Below are positions 1 to 11,035 of a stretch of DNA of 64,000 nucleotides, in pieces. This stretch comes from Leptobrachium leishanense (lineage: Eukaryota; Chordata; Amphibia; Anura; Megophryidae). The DNA lies in contig CM019064.1 in assembly GCA_009667805.1 (NCBI GenBank), positions 272,843,662 to 272,907,661 of the forward strand, given 5' to 3'. Numbering within the stretch: the stretch's first letter is position 1; every line of letters starts with the position of its first letter. A program made the translations under genes and the position numbers. The notes beneath the pieces are model-generated. The model worked only from the letters and a program-made list of their open reading frames with translations. It had not been told where the DNA came from and did not search any database.

Positions 1-262
1 TTATCCTAAATTTAATTGTTAACGTCACATCCTATGTTTCAAATAAATGTTATGAAAATATTTTTTTCAACAAAAATCTCTTGGTAGTGAATGGGTTAAG
101 GAAGTCTAATGGCCGTCATGATGTACCTGCACCCTCATGCTCGTCCCAATATGGCCAGGCAACTCCATCAGGCTTTCTTGGCAAAGGGAAGTTAGGGGTT
201 TGCAGGTAAGGTATGTTTACTGGACGATGTATGATGGATTTTTTCACATACAGCGAGGACAC
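1..262. other. Unassigned AT-rich flank
   Basis: No open frame with family features and no clear repeat boundary was seen before the first inverted-repeat element. Confidence 0.5.
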
Positions 263-265
263 TAT

Positions 266-1107
266 GAGGGTTATTCAAAGAGATTCGAAAAGTCACCGCA
301 CGTTCGGTGACTTTTTGTTCTCTTCAATTTGGTGCAAATCGGCTTTCCCATTTCGGCGACCCTGCGGTGTATTCAGCAAGCACCACAGCGCTGTGGAAGT
401 GCAGGGAAAAGCTCCCGAAAACCTGGCGAATGCACGCCGAAAACCCGCAAAAACATCTGGATTAACCCGTCGAAGACGCCGGAAAAACCCGAGCAGGAGC
501 TGATCACACGCAGCGAAGCCTCCGGAAAAAGCCGAGACTGCAGAAGAGGCAGTGAATAAATTAGGAAAACAGTTTGCATGAATGATTGAAAAGTGAAACG
601 CTGTTTGCAAAGAAACTACTGAGCGAAAATGTCCGAAATTTACATATGAGATCCAGGGAATGATAATAAAAAGGGCTGTTACAGAAAAAATAAGTAAACT
701 TAAAAAGAAAAAAAAAGAAATATCCGAAAAAATCTATAAATAAAGAGACTCTTTACTGCAGAATTTTGTAATGAACGGTTTATTAGATATTGAATTAAAA
801 CGGGAATATTTTTAACATTGAAGCCTATGGGATTCTCCTGAATAAACTTGCCGAATTAAACCACCGAATGGCAGGGCATTTCAGGAACCTTTCACTGCTG
901 GTTTGTGTTCTCTGAATAGCCGAAGCAGTGCTTTTTCATGGGGATTTCACTGCCCTCGTACAGGCACCGTATGTGCAGGAAATTCGCCAGGATTTGGCGA
1001 ATTGCCTGTTCTCTGGATAGCCGAATGGCCAAGAAAGGTAACCGAACGCTGAAAATCAGCATTCGGTTACCTTTCTCCAGCCATTCAGATCTCTTTGAAT
1101 AACCCTG
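266..1107. mobile_element. MITE-A copy 1, 842-bp inverted-repeat element
   Basis: The left end reads GAGGGTTATTCAAAGAGAT and the right end is its inverse (ATCTCTTTGAATAACCCTG). TAT flanks both sides (263-265 and 1108-1110), a 3-bp target duplication. The copy at 45720-46629 is closely similar over its whole length, which defines both ends independently. It has no coding capacity; the short frames inside read through non-coding sequence. Terminal inverted repeats plus a 3-bp TWA/TAT duplication fit the PIF/Harbinger superfamily by established rules, but no transposase is present to prove it. Confidence 0.8.
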
Positions 1108-1183
1108 TATGGCTTGGCAAACAAATTGCTTTCTGCTGCAGCCAAACATTTCAAATTATGACATATCCTTTTAGAACAGCAAT

Positions 1184-2414
1184 AGCAAAATCACTTAACA
1201 CCAGGGCATAAGAGCACTTACCCTTTCCTGAATAATGGCTCCAGCTGTTGGAATAGCTTGTTCTTCATCGGGTAGCCACAAATTAATGACTCCTATACAA
1301 AGTATAGGAACAGTTAATTTACTGTAAGCAGCCATAATGGTTGAGGCTCAGTTGGAATAGGACCCACAGATAGCGAAGTTTGGCTGTCCTTCACCCACTT
1401 TCATTCCTTCTACACTAATTTTTGTTTTATTTAATGATTATGTTTCTCCCTACATATTAAATCGGTGATCATTAATTACACCTGTTTGGTATGTTTGTTT
1501 CATCATACACCTCAATATATGGCAAAAAATTCCCAATTGGTGCAAGTGCATTCTAGAGGAATTGATGGTGCTCTGAAGGCGAAGGGTGATCACACCAAAT
1601 ATTGATTTGATTCTTTAAAATGAAAATAAAATCCACAAATTTGAGCTACGTGTTTTATAAAGAAACTGCTACCACTAAGCTCAAGCAGGCCATAGTAACC
1701 TCAATAGTGTTTTAGAACCACTGCATGGGTCTTTTAGCCCCTTTGGATGCGGCCATACCCTGTTTCTTTAAATCTACACTTTTCTGCTGAGATCTGAGGA
1801 GGCCACAGCTCTAGACTGATTATTTTGCTGCCCTCTTGCGACCACTATAAATATTACACCTTTAATTCTACTCTAATCTCTACTATATATAAAATAGGAG
1901 CAGGGATCAAGCCCTAAAAAATTAAGGGCCCTGTTCTAAGGCTGGCGATAAGATAACCTTGAGGTTTTATATATAATGTCTCGAAGTTATTTCACCACCT
2001 GGAACTGCTACTCCATTCATGGCACAAGATGGACTCTCGCCTTGTGTGTTGCACGTTATTGCGCATGATTACTGTAAATTAACGTGTCCTATACCTTGTA
2101 TAGCAGTCAGCAGATGTTAATTTTCACCTCTGAATGGAAACACAAGCTATTCCAGGCACGTACTAAACAGAATATTGGGATGATGGGATGATTGATTGCA
2201 ATACTCAGCTCTATATCAATAGGTGTCAGTATACAGAATACACACACAGCTTTTAATGACCCAATATAGGTTATTCTTTTCTGCAGTTCTTGATAAGTTG
2301 CAAAGGTTTTGTGAAAATATTTAACTATTCAGGTGCTGATATAATGGAATAATAGCATAATGGATAATGGAATAATAGCAAATTATTGAGAAACAATAGA
2401 GAAAATTAGTCTAC
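1184..2414 (+). repeat. Left arm of fold-back, non-array part
   Basis: The segment 2141-2414 matches 11636-11965 in inverse orientation, apart from an L2 tail inserted in the right arm. The outer 1184-1215 matches 12000-12026 inversely. The middle, about 1263-2140, has no counterpart in the right arm and I could not assign it. It could be an insertion here or a deletion there. There is no credible coding frame. Confidence 0.55.
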
Positions 2415-3680
2415 ATAGGGATTATGGGTGGAATATTGGGATAACACATGCCAGGAAACATATTTAACCCGTTTCTAAAAGGAATATTGTTTTTTTTTAT
2501 TATTTTAGATGGGGATTATGGGTGGTATATTGGGATAACACATTCCTGGAAACATACTTATCCCGTTTCTAAAAGGAATATTGTTTTTTTTATTATTTTA
2601 GATGGGGATTATGGGTGGTATATTGGGATAACACATTCCTGTAAACATATTTATCCCATTTCTAAAAGGAATATTGGTCTATTTATTTTTCTATATGGGG
2701 ATTATGGGTGGACTATCACGGTAACACATGCCAAGGAACATATTTATCCTGTTTCTAAAAAAAAATATTGGTCGATTTATTTTTCTATGTGGGGATTATG
2801 GGTGGAATATTGGGATAACACATGCCAGGAAACATTTCACCCGTTTCTAAAAGGAATACTGGTCTATTTATTTTCCTAAATGGGGATTATGGGTGGTATA
2901 TCACGTTAACACATGCCAAGGAACATATTTAACGCGTTTCTAAAAGGAATATTGATCTTTTTATTTTTCTAGATGGGGATTATGGGTGGAATATTGGGAT
3001 AACACATGCCAGGAAACATATTTAACCCGTTTCTAAAAGGAATATTGTTTTTTTTTATTATTTTAGATGGGGATTATGGGTGGTATATTGGGATAACACA
3101 TTCCTGGAAACATACTTATCCCGTTTCTAAAAGGAATATTGTTTTTTTTATTATTTTAGATGGGGATTATGGGTGGTATATTGGGATAACACATTCCTGT
3201 AAACATATTTATCCCATTTCTAAAAGGAATATTGGTCTATTTATTTTTCTATATGGGGATTATGGGTGGACTATCACGGTAACACATGCCAAGGAACATA
3301 TTTATCCTGTTTCTAAAAAGAAAATATTGGTCGATTTATTTTTCTATGTGGGGATTATGGGTGGAATATTGGGATAACACATGCCAGGAAACATTTCACC
3401 CGTTTCTAAAAGGAATACTGGTCTATTTATTTTCCTAAATGGGGATTATGGGTGGTATATCACGTTAACACATGCCAAGGAACATATTTAACGCGTTTCT
3501 AAAAGGAATATTGATCTTTTTATTTTTCTAGATGGGGATTATGGGTGGAATATTGGGATAACACATGCCAGGAAACATATTTATCCAGTTTCTAGAAGGA
3601 ATATTGGTCTAATTATTTCTCTAGATGGGGATTATGGGTGGAATATCACAGTAACACATGCCATGAAACATGTTTAACCT
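2415..3680 (+). repeat. Tandem array of about 93-bp units, plus-strand arm
   Basis: Each unit contains GGGGATTATGGGTGG, then a GGATAACACATGCCA block, then TTTCTAAAAGGAATATTG. Unit starts near 2513, 2604, 2697, 2791 and 2882 give a spacing of 91-94 bp, and about 13 units are present. A block of six units starting near 2448 is repeated almost exactly from 3006, so a 558-bp higher-order unit was duplicated in tandem. The open frames of 120-143 codons here exist because the unit length is close to a multiple of three; they are not genes. Confidence 0.85.
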
Positions 3681-3689
3681 GTTGCTAAT

Positions 3690-3960
3690 ATATAATATAA
3701 ATATATATAATATATAAGGTGTTATGAATAATAAAAAGGTCCACTACAGGATATAAAAAAAATGCCATTTAAGAAAAAAATCTGAATAGATTAACCATAA
3801 ATTCTCTGCTGCCGAAGGTCAACCTATTTCGATGGCAACTCGCCAATATTTGGCTAATTGACGGCTTTTTCAAAAACCGATTGGCCATGAAATTACAACT
3901 GCCGATTTTACACATGGATAACAAAATTTTAAAATATTGTAGCCCAATGTATCAAGAGAA
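3690..3960. mobile_element. MITE-A family fragment
   Basis: The block around AATAGATTAACCATAAATTC and GCTGCCGAAGGTCA recurs at 33731-33800 and in part at 56336-56350, inside other MITE-A family copies. Both family termini are missing or eroded, so this is a deletion remnant. The stretch to about 4040 is unassigned. Confidence 0.5.
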
Positions 3961-4042
3961 GAACGGTCTGGGATATGGGACATAATGTTGGCCATCCATT
4001 GGGTCCGTATTCGTGCAATGCTGTGAACATCCGATATACAGG

Positions 4043-4230
4043 TCTATTCAAAGAAAGGTAAAAATAACTGTCAGGAGAACTGTCAGGAGAAGAGAAAAAT
4101 CTAGACCAAATAGTCTATTTGGAAAGTGAGATAAATGGGAGAGTTTTTATGGTTTGGCTGTTTTTACCTCGAATTGTCACTTCTCCAGTCATTCTCCTGA
4201 GTTTCACCTTTCGTTTGAATAAACCTGATA
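4043..4230. mobile_element. MITE-S, small inverted-repeat element
   Basis: It starts near GTCTATTCAAAGAAAGGTAA and ends near CACCTTTCGTTTGAATAAAC, an imperfect inverse match. The interior has the family blocks TCTAGACCAAATAG and AAAGTGAGATAAATGGGAGA seen in the copies near 18.6, 28.1, 44.0 and 59.3 kb. It is non-coding. Confidence 0.65.
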
Positions 4231-4784
4231 GTCTGTCTTCATCTGTCTGATCCCACAAACACGCAGGTGAAACAGCCCTCTTCCACTGCCTCTGACTTCC
4301 ATCGGACAATTTTGGACGATTTTTGCGACTACATCAGACTAGCGATCTTTCCCATTTCAAAGGGATTTGTCGGACAACGCCAGGATAATCTGGTAAAATT
4401 TACATAAAAGATGAATTGTATAGTTAAACCTCCATGACGTGGCAGGGAAATTGTCCCACAGAGAAGTGATTCAGTTCGACAGATGAAGACCATAGAATTC
4501 AGTGTAAAACATATTTTCATTTATATATTTTTTTAATTCAACCATTTCTTTTCATCCGTAGCAAAAAGCCTTTTGATTTGAGTATTTTTTAGGTGCAAAA
4601 TCTAAATTCCCAATTTTTTAAAAAAGACTAGGCTTTTTTCCTGGCTGAATTTGGAGTTGTTTTTTTTCTTCTTCAGTCTGGTTGCTGTCCTTGATGCTGA
4701 AAGCTACTTCAGCACCAAGGGCAGCCCCCCCCCCCTGCAGCCTTTGGTGAGTTGTTTCTTTTTTCCTGTGTTCAGCTGCGGCCA
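4231..4784. other. Unassigned stretch
   Basis: It contains T-rich and C-rich low-complexity runs (for example a C10 run near 4727-4736). Nothing can be assigned; the short frames here have no recognisable features. Confidence 0.4.
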
Positions 4785-4902
4785 CTAGGTCAAAATAACC
4801 AAACCAGAAAAATTCTCCCATTTATCTCACTTTCCAAATCGGCTATTTGGTCGTGTTCTCCTGCCAATTCTCATTGTTTTCACCTTTCTCTGAATAACCC
4901 TG
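4785..4902. mobile_element. MITE-S right-end fragment
   Basis: The sequence from AGGTCAAAATAACCAAACC to CTCTGAATAACCCTG matches the right two thirds of the MITE-S family. It shows the uninterrupted CCCATTTATCTCAC site into which MITE-B inserted in the copy at 18.8 kb. Confidence 0.65.
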
Positions 4903-5535
4903 TAAAGACACACTTCAGCTGACTTTCTCCACTACAAATTCATGCTCCATTTCTAAAGTCTTGCTTTATCCTTCACTAAACAAACTTACTTATCCCTTAT
5001 CTCATCCTTTTCCCACGATTCCAGACGTCTTTTTCATACTTTCAATCTGTTAATGTACCCCGCTTCCACTCAACCCTCCACAGACCTCACTGCTGTCAGC
5101 TTTGCTAACTTCTTCACCGATATGATTACTAAACTTAGACTAGAAATTTCTTCACTGTCCTCCTCCTTTAACCATTCTACCCCACTGACTTCCTCACTCC
5201 CTGCCCCCCTCTCCTACCAGGTCTTCCTTTTCTCCGGTCTTGCAGGAGGAGGTGTCAGAAGTTCTCCTGTCCTACCATCTGTCCACTTGATCTGATCCCC
5301 TCACATCTTACTTGGTCTGTTCTCCCAGTCACTGTCCCTGCTTTGACTCATATACTGTACCTCTTCCTGTCCTGTGGAGTCTTCCCCTCTGCTTTCAAAC
5401 ATGCTCTGATCACCCCATTCTAAAGAAGCCATCTCTTCATCCTACCTCCCTCTCGAACTACCATCCCAACACTCTGCTCCCCTTTGCCTCGAAAATTATA
5501 GAACGCCTGGTCTATAACCATGTCATGGAACTAAC

Positions 5536-6340
5536 ATTACGCTCCCCGCTTCAACCACCATCACTGTTTATTTCCATGGCGGAATCCCCAAAAGAAACAG
5601 ACTTTACATTCATTTATATTGTGTGGTGTTTATGGTACTGCAAAATGCTTGGCTTTAGTTTAAATGTACTTTTATTACTGTAAGTAAATGTGTTTTGGAG
5701 GTGCAGACCTTTCTTTTGTGTAGAATGTAATTAGATTTGTGTGCTCTCTTCTGTTATCTGTTTGCATGTTTGAGGAGTCATGAATTAGCCTTGTCAGTCA
5801 AACACTGTCCCAATCTGATCTATTGGGACAATGGGTTATGTTAATTTTGTGTGATAACTGAATGCTAAGGAATGTTTACTGTAAATGTCTAATCTATCTG
5901 ACCTAATGTAATCAGAGTTCACATTGTTCACATGTTCAGCTGGTTTCCAGTGGTTTGGTTTATGCAAATGATCCCTGTTGGACCTGAGCATAAATACTGG
6001 TGTCTTTTCAATAAAGACAGTCATTCCTGTCTGGTATCTCATTCAGGGTACCCACAATCACCCTCAGAAGGCACAGAGCGGCCATCTGAAAGACTGACCT
6101 AACCTCGTAGCAACAGGTCAGGAGAGTGAAAGCCTGCAGATCCCGAGAAGCTGCTGTATCTTCGGCCCAGCACTGGCACAGATCCCTACCAGCCAGCCCG
6201 GGTCTCCCAGCAGGCAGAAGCAAGCGGGTCAAGCTGCTCGAAGGCATTGAGGACCGTGTTCCCAGTAGCCGGGCTGACTACAGCAAGGGGGTGTCTGGAG
6301 AGAAGGACAGGCAGACGAGCGGGGGTCTGTCACAAACCAG
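5536..6340 (+). mobile_element. 805-bp LTR-like insertion in the L2 reverse transcriptase
   Basis: CTAAC lies on both sides (5531-5535 and 6341-6345). Deleting one copy plus the insert rejoins the L2 frame cleanly (MELT then SFLAANSLL). Inside are an ATGCAAAT octamer (about 5963-5970), a TATA-like CATAAATA (about 5990) and AATAAA (about 6009), spaced as in an LTR promoter/polyadenylation unit. The ends are not the usual TG...CA, so it may be an LTR plus adjoining leader rather than a clean solo LTR. No viral coding sequence was recognised. Confidence 0.5.
5963..6014 (+). promoter_or_regulatory. Possible LTR promoter and polyadenylation signals
   Basis: The octamer ATGCAAAT is followed about 20 bp later by CATAAATA and then by AATAAA. 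The order and spacing resemble a retroviral or gypsy-type LTR U3/R. This is inference from motifs only. Confidence 0.4.
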
Positions 6341-7023
6341 CTAACCAGTTTTCTTGCAGCCAACTCTCTACTCGATCTGCACCAGTACAGCTTTCGCTCC
6401 CAGGGCTCTACTGAGACTGCTCTGACCAAGGTGACTAATGATTTAGATCCTGCTAAAACCAAAGGTCACTTCTCCCTCATTCTTCTTCACCTTTCCGCTG
6501 CATTCAACACTGTTGACCACCCTCTTCTGCTCCTCACGCTGTGTCAGCTTGGCCTCAGTGACGCCACTCTCTCCTGGTTCTCTTCCTATCTCTGTCTTCA
6601 CTCCTTCAGTGTCTCCTTAGCTGCTGCCTCTTCACCACCTGTTCCTCTTTCAGTTGGGGTACCTCAAGGCTCTGTTCTGGGTCCCCTACTCTTCTCGATC
6701 TATACTGCCTCTCTGGGCAACCTCATCTCTTCCTATGGATTCAATTATCATCTCTATGCCGACAACACCCAAATCTACCTTTCCTCTCCCGATCTCTCTC
6801 CTTCGGTGTTGGACCGTGGTACAGCCTGCCTCTCAGCTGTCTCCAACTGGATGACGTCCCATTTCCTAAAGCTCAACCTCTTAAAAACAGAACTTCTTAA
6901 CTTCCTTCCCTCCCTCTAAGACCTTGGTTCCTGTGCCCATTCCCTTCAGATGAATGGTGCCACCATTACTTTTATCTCTCAGGCTCGTTGCCTTGGGGTC
7001 CTCTTGGACTTCAATCTGTCACT

Positions 7024-7586
7024 GATCCCCCCTGATAACAAGAAATCGGTCCATGTATACTGTACCCTATCTACCCCTCCGATCCTTGAATGGTCGATGT
7101 AACTGTCTACCTTCAGGGACTCATCCCTTGATGAGTGTATAAAGATCAACAGGCCACAGAGTAGAAACACAGAGCACGCCCAGACAGTACTGATCTTAAT
7201 GCCAGGAAAGAAGGTCACCCTTATACCAAGGATGTACGAAGAAGGGTTACCGGTATATAAAGCGTGGTTCTCAGTAATAGCTGGGTCAATATACAAAGCG
7301 TGGTTCTCAGAAATAGCTGGGTCGGTACACATAGACGGTTCTCAAAATAGCCAAAAGTCAAACACAATATCAAAAATATCACCAAAGCACTGGGGAAGCA
7401 AACTCCACGTCAGGACAGTGAGTCTGCCTAAGCTGACTGATTTTGTACATGGCAGCTACATGTCATCATGTCGCGTCCAGCCTCTATGCCAGCCCGACGT
7501 GATCACCTCGGGCTGGCATATCACTCGGCACCTGGCCAGCAAGGACGGTGCTGCCGGGTGCCAGGGAGCTGAAGCACCAGACGTGA
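7024..7586. mobile_element. 563-bp insertion in L2 no. 1 with 4-bp target duplication
   Basis: CACT flanks both sides (7020-7023 and 7587-7590). Removing the insert restores the L2 protein path (FNLS into LSFTPHI). It contains a short direct repeat around 7258-7320 (AAAGCGTGGTTCTCAG, then AATAGCTGGGTC, each twice) and a TATA-like GTATAAAG near 7138. The termini do not match a family I know; LTR-like is a guess. Confidence 0.5.
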
Positions 7587-8405
7587 CACTATCCTTTACT
7601 CCTCACATTCAGTCTCTAACCAAATCTTGCTACTTAAACTTAAAAAACATTGCACGCATCTGCCCGTTTCTTAATCCAGACTCTACTAAAATGCTCACCG
7701 AGCTGTTATCTCCCACCTTGACTATTGCAACCTCCTTCTCACTGGCCTTAAGAGATCCCAGATTCTCCCTCTGCAGTCTGTAATGAACGCCTGTGCCAGA
7801 CTCATACACCTCACCTCCCGCACCTCGCCCCTCTATCAATCTCTACACTGGTTTCCTGTTTCCTTTAGAATCAATTTCAAAATACTGGTGCTCACATACA
7901 AAACTCTCCATAACTGCGCTGCTGCCTACATCTCCTCCCTTATTAGCAGGTATATCCCAATCCCGACCACTTCGTTCTGCCAATAATCTGATAATATCAG
8001 TTCCTTGTACCTGCACCCCCAACTCTCGCCTTCAGGACTTCTCCTGAGCTGCCCCCTTTCTATGGAACTCCCTCCCCCGCAACATTAGACTATCTCCGTC
8101 TCTCCAGTCCTTCAAGAAGTCTCTGAAAACACATTACTTTAGAGAAGCCTATTGGCTCACTCCATGATCTCCACACTGTAATTTCCTGCTCCTCTTTCCA
8201 TTCAGCCATCCTGCAACCCGCCACTTCACTTACTCTATTCACCCTCACCTAATGGGTCACCCCTCTCCTCTTAGATTGTAAGCGCTCTAGCAGGGTCCTC
8301 CCTCCTTCTGTTCCGTGTGTGTAATGTGTATGTATATTTGTTATTCTGTGTCTCTCATTGTACAGCGCTAAGGAATTTGTTGGCGCTTTATAAATACTTG
8401 TAACT

Positions 8406-8657
8406 GTAAAGATGTTCACTCAAGATTTCATAGGCAGTAATTCCTCAGATAAGATGCATTAGCCGAGGTATTATCAAGTTTCTGTATATTTCTTGAAGCA
8501 ATACTCAATCCAAAACGTAAAGAAGGAGAGGGAATAAAGATCAGCAATAAACATTTCTGCCAGATGAAAGAAAAGATATAAAAGTGCTTACATAAGAAAA
8601 TCTAAACCTAAAAGAAATGATACTTGACTAGTCCTGCTCTCCTCATAAGAAACCTTG
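8406..8657. other. Unassigned stretch
   Basis: No recognisable frame or repeat was seen between the L2 tail and the resumption of the fold-back's right arm at about 8658. Confidence 0.35.
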
Positions 8658-8685
8658 CGATTCCACCCATAATCCCCATGTAATA

Positions 8686-8798
8686 AAATTATTTATTTAT
8701 TTATTTACAAAGTACTATTTTACCAGGAAGGATACATTGAGATTTCTCTAGTTTTCAAGTATGTCCTGGGTTCAAAAACATTGAATTTGTACAGTAGG
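8686..8798 (-). mobile_element. 3' end of a 2A-family LINE, severely 5'-truncated
   Basis: The TTTATT-rich tail followed by TTTTACCAGGAAGGATACAT and CAAGTATGTCCTGGGTTCA is the inverse of the 3' end of the LINE at 49.3-50.9 kb. It interrupts a 93-bp array unit (GATTCCACCCATAATCCCC is just upstream). Confidence 0.75.
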
Positions 8799-8799
8799 T

Positions 8800-8965
8800 A
8801 CAGTTACAGGCATTTATATAGTGCCAGCATATTCCATAGCACTTTACAATGGGTGAGCACAAACATGAGATGTACATGATAAAAGAGAAAAAGACAACCC
8901 TGCTCGTAAAATAACTGTCCAGGTAATACAGCACTTTGACCAAGTGCTCTGCCAGACATCCCATG
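8800..8965 (-). mobile_element. L2-type 3' tail fragment, minus strand
   Basis: The block TATAGTGCCAGCATATTCC followed by GCACTTTACAATGGG is the inverse of the L2 tail, extended by a segment with GACAACCCTGCTCGTA. Similar copies lie at 32975-33129 and about 57228-57350. The sequence on to about 9258 is unassigned and may be more of the same element. Confidence 0.55.
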
Positions 8966-9261
8966 AGTTTATAATCTAAGGGACAGTGATAAGTGAAACA
9001 AATGGGAGCAGGGAAAGGTGAAGCTGGTAGCCAGAAAGAATATAGTAGGGATTCTATGGGGAAGGACCAGTAGCTTGGCCTTAGTAAGAGTAATTAGAGA
9101 GAGAAGTGGAAACAGCTGGAAAGGACACCTGAAATTAGGAACCAGACCGGGGTGGATGGTGAGGGTGGGTTGGACAGCAGAGTGGAGAAATTTAGTTCTG
9201 CCTGCATGTATGCAGTGTGGCAAAGACAAAGAAGAAAATTATAGCAATACAGTATTCCTAT

Positions 9262-10237
9262 CAGAAACAGGATAAATATGTTCCTTGGCATGTGTTATCC
9301 CAATATTCCACCCATAATCCCCATATGGAAAAATAAATAGACCAATATTCCTTTTAGAAATGGGATAAATATGTTCCTTGGCATGTGTTACCGTGATATT
9401 CCACCCATAATCCCCATCTAGGAAAATAAATAGACCAATATTCCTTTTAGAAACTGGATAAATATCTTCCTTGGTATATGTTACTGTGATATTCAACACA
9501 TAATCCCCATCTAGAAAAATAAATAGACCAATATTCCCTTTAGAAATGGGTTAAATATGCTTCTTGGCATGTGTTATCCCAATATTCCACCTATAATCCC
9601 CATATAGAAAAATAAACAGACCAATATTCCTTTTAGAAATGGGTTAAATATGTTTCCTGGCATGTGTTATCCCAATATTCCACCCATAATCCCCATATAG
9701 AAAAATAAATGGACCAATATTCATTTTAGAAATGGGATAAATATGTGCCTTGGCATGTGTTACTGTGATATTCCACCCATAAGCTCAATCTAGGAAAATA
9801 AATAGACCAATATTCCTTTTAGAAATGGGTTAAATATGTTTCCTGGCATGTGTTATCCCAATATTCCACCCATAATCCCCATGCAAAAAAATAAATAGAC
9901 CAATATTCCTTTTAGAAATGGGATAAATATGTTCCTTGGCATGTGTTACCGTGATATTCCACCCATAATCCCCATCTAGGAAAATAAATAGACCAATATT
10001 CCTTTTAGAAACTGGATAAATATCTTCCTTGGTATATGTTACTGTGATATTCAACACATAATCCCCATCTAGAAAAATAAATAGACCAATATTCCTGTTA
10101 GAAACTGGATAAATATGTTCCTTGGAATAGGTTACTGTGATATACCACCCATAATCCCCATCTAGAAAAATAAATAGACCAATATTCCTTTTAGAAACAG
10201 GCTAAATATGTTCCTTGGCATGTGTTACCGTGATATA
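9262..10237 (-). repeat. 93-bp array, minus-strand arm, part 1
   Basis: Units carry CCACCCATAATCCCCAT, AAATAGACCAATATTCCTTT and CTTGGCATGTGTTA, which is the inverse of the left-arm unit. About ten units lie here and the array continues after the hAT insertion at 10238-11226. The 60-90 codon minus frames are artefacts of the unit length. Confidence 0.85.
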
Positions 10238-10384
10238 TAGGGTTGCACCAATACTGGTATCGGTGCCGATACCGGGTACTGCAGGAGTACTTGGTACTCG
10301 TGCAGTGCCCCCGATATTACCCCCGATACCGGAAGCCAGCATTGAGCTGTCTTGCCGGCATCCAAGGCGCTGGGGCAGCTGCCT

Positions 10385-10640
10385 GAACACTCTATCGGCA
10401 TTCGGACAGGCCCCTGCAGCTCACGGCATTCATACTTACCTTCCACGTGCGCCACTGGCAAAGTTTCCGCGCGTCCGCTTGTTGGAAAGCCCCCAGCCTC
10501 GATCTCGCGAACTCCCACGTGATCACAGCTGGGGGCTTTCCAAAGAGCGCACGTGCGAAGACTTTGCCGGCTGCACTCATGGAAGGTAAGTATGAATGCG
10601 ATGAGCTGCAGGGGCCTGTCCCAATGCTGATAGAGCATTC
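10385..10640. repeat. Long inverted repeat inside the hAT element
   Basis: The left arm includes CATTCGGACAGGCCCCTGCA, CATTCATACTTACCTTCCA and AAAGCCCCCAGC. The right arm includes their inverses GCTGGGGGCTTT, TGGAAGGTAAGTATGAATG and TGCAGGGGCCTGTCC. The arms are about 115-120 bp with a short spacer near 10497-10525. Confidence 0.75.
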
Positions 10641-10697
10641 GGACAGCGCCCCAAGTCTGGTCTGGGGTCTGTGTGTAATATATACACATACACACAC

Positions 10698-11035
10698 AGA
10701 GCTGGGGGCATATCCATGAGAGCTGGGGGCATATCCATGAGAGCTGGGGGCAAAATCCATGTGAGCTGGGGGCATATCCATGTGAGCTGGGGGCAAAATC
10801 CATGTGAGCTGGGGGCATATCCATGTGAGCTGGGGGCATATCCATGAGAGCTTGGGGCAATATCCATGTGAGCTGGGGGCAATATCCATGTGAGCTGGGG
10901 GCAAATCCATGAGAGCTGGGGGCAATATCCATGAGAGCTGGGGGCATATCCATGTGAGCTGGGGGCATATCCATGAGAGGTGGGGGCAATATCCATGTGA
11001 GCTGGGGGCAAGCTACATGTGAGCTGGGGGCATTC
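10698..11035. repeat. Minisatellite of about 22-24-bp units
   Basis: About 14 units of GAGCTGGGGGCATATCCAT or close variants (CAATATCC, CAAAATCC). The long minus-strand frames rich in MPPAHMDM-like residues come from this array and are not genes. Confidence 0.9.

Larger units (their letters stand above)
5050..8045 (+). pseudogene. Broken L2-type reverse transcriptase gene
   Basis: The pieces in order are: the linker and RT start (5053-5535, two frames), the RT core (6346-6919), and the C-terminal part (7591-8045, with a frame change near 7783). The RT core shows [16 protein letters not shown] sequence (here [16 protein letters not shown]), [15 protein letters not shown], and [11 protein letters not shown] where a functional RT would have YADD. 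The catalytic box therefore has N in place of the second D. This substitution, the frameshifts and the two insertions show that it is dead. A functional protein would reverse-transcribe its own RNA at a nicked target site. Confidence 0.8.
4903..8405 (+). mobile_element. L2/CR1-group LINE no. 1, 5'-truncated and interrupted
   Basis: The element begins downstream of the endonuclease domain and runs through the reverse transcriptase to a 3' tail. The tail contains TTGTACAGCGCTAAGG and GGCGCTTTATAAATAC, the hallmark also seen at 11.77, 22.9 and (inversely) 8.8 kb. Two insertions, 5536-6340 and 7024-7586, interrupt it. Removing each restores continuity with the related L2 copy at 20.1-22.9 kb. It sits in the loop of the fold-back element. 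Confidence 0.8.

Noticed and set aside
1251..2153. Inverted 12-mer (GGAATAGCTTGT and its inverse) bracketing 0.9 kb of the left arm
   Set aside because: The match is too short and stops abruptly; no target duplication or extended arms were found.
2448..3377. Open frames of 143 and 123 codons with a repetitive GDYGW motif
   Set aside because: They lie wholly in the 93-bp array, whose unit length keeps the frame open by arithmetic; the repeated motif is the repeated DNA.
10225..11011. Minus-strand frames of 144-254 codons rich in Met, Pro and His
   Set aside because: They are translations of the 23-bp minisatellite in the hAT element, with three overlapping frames open at once.
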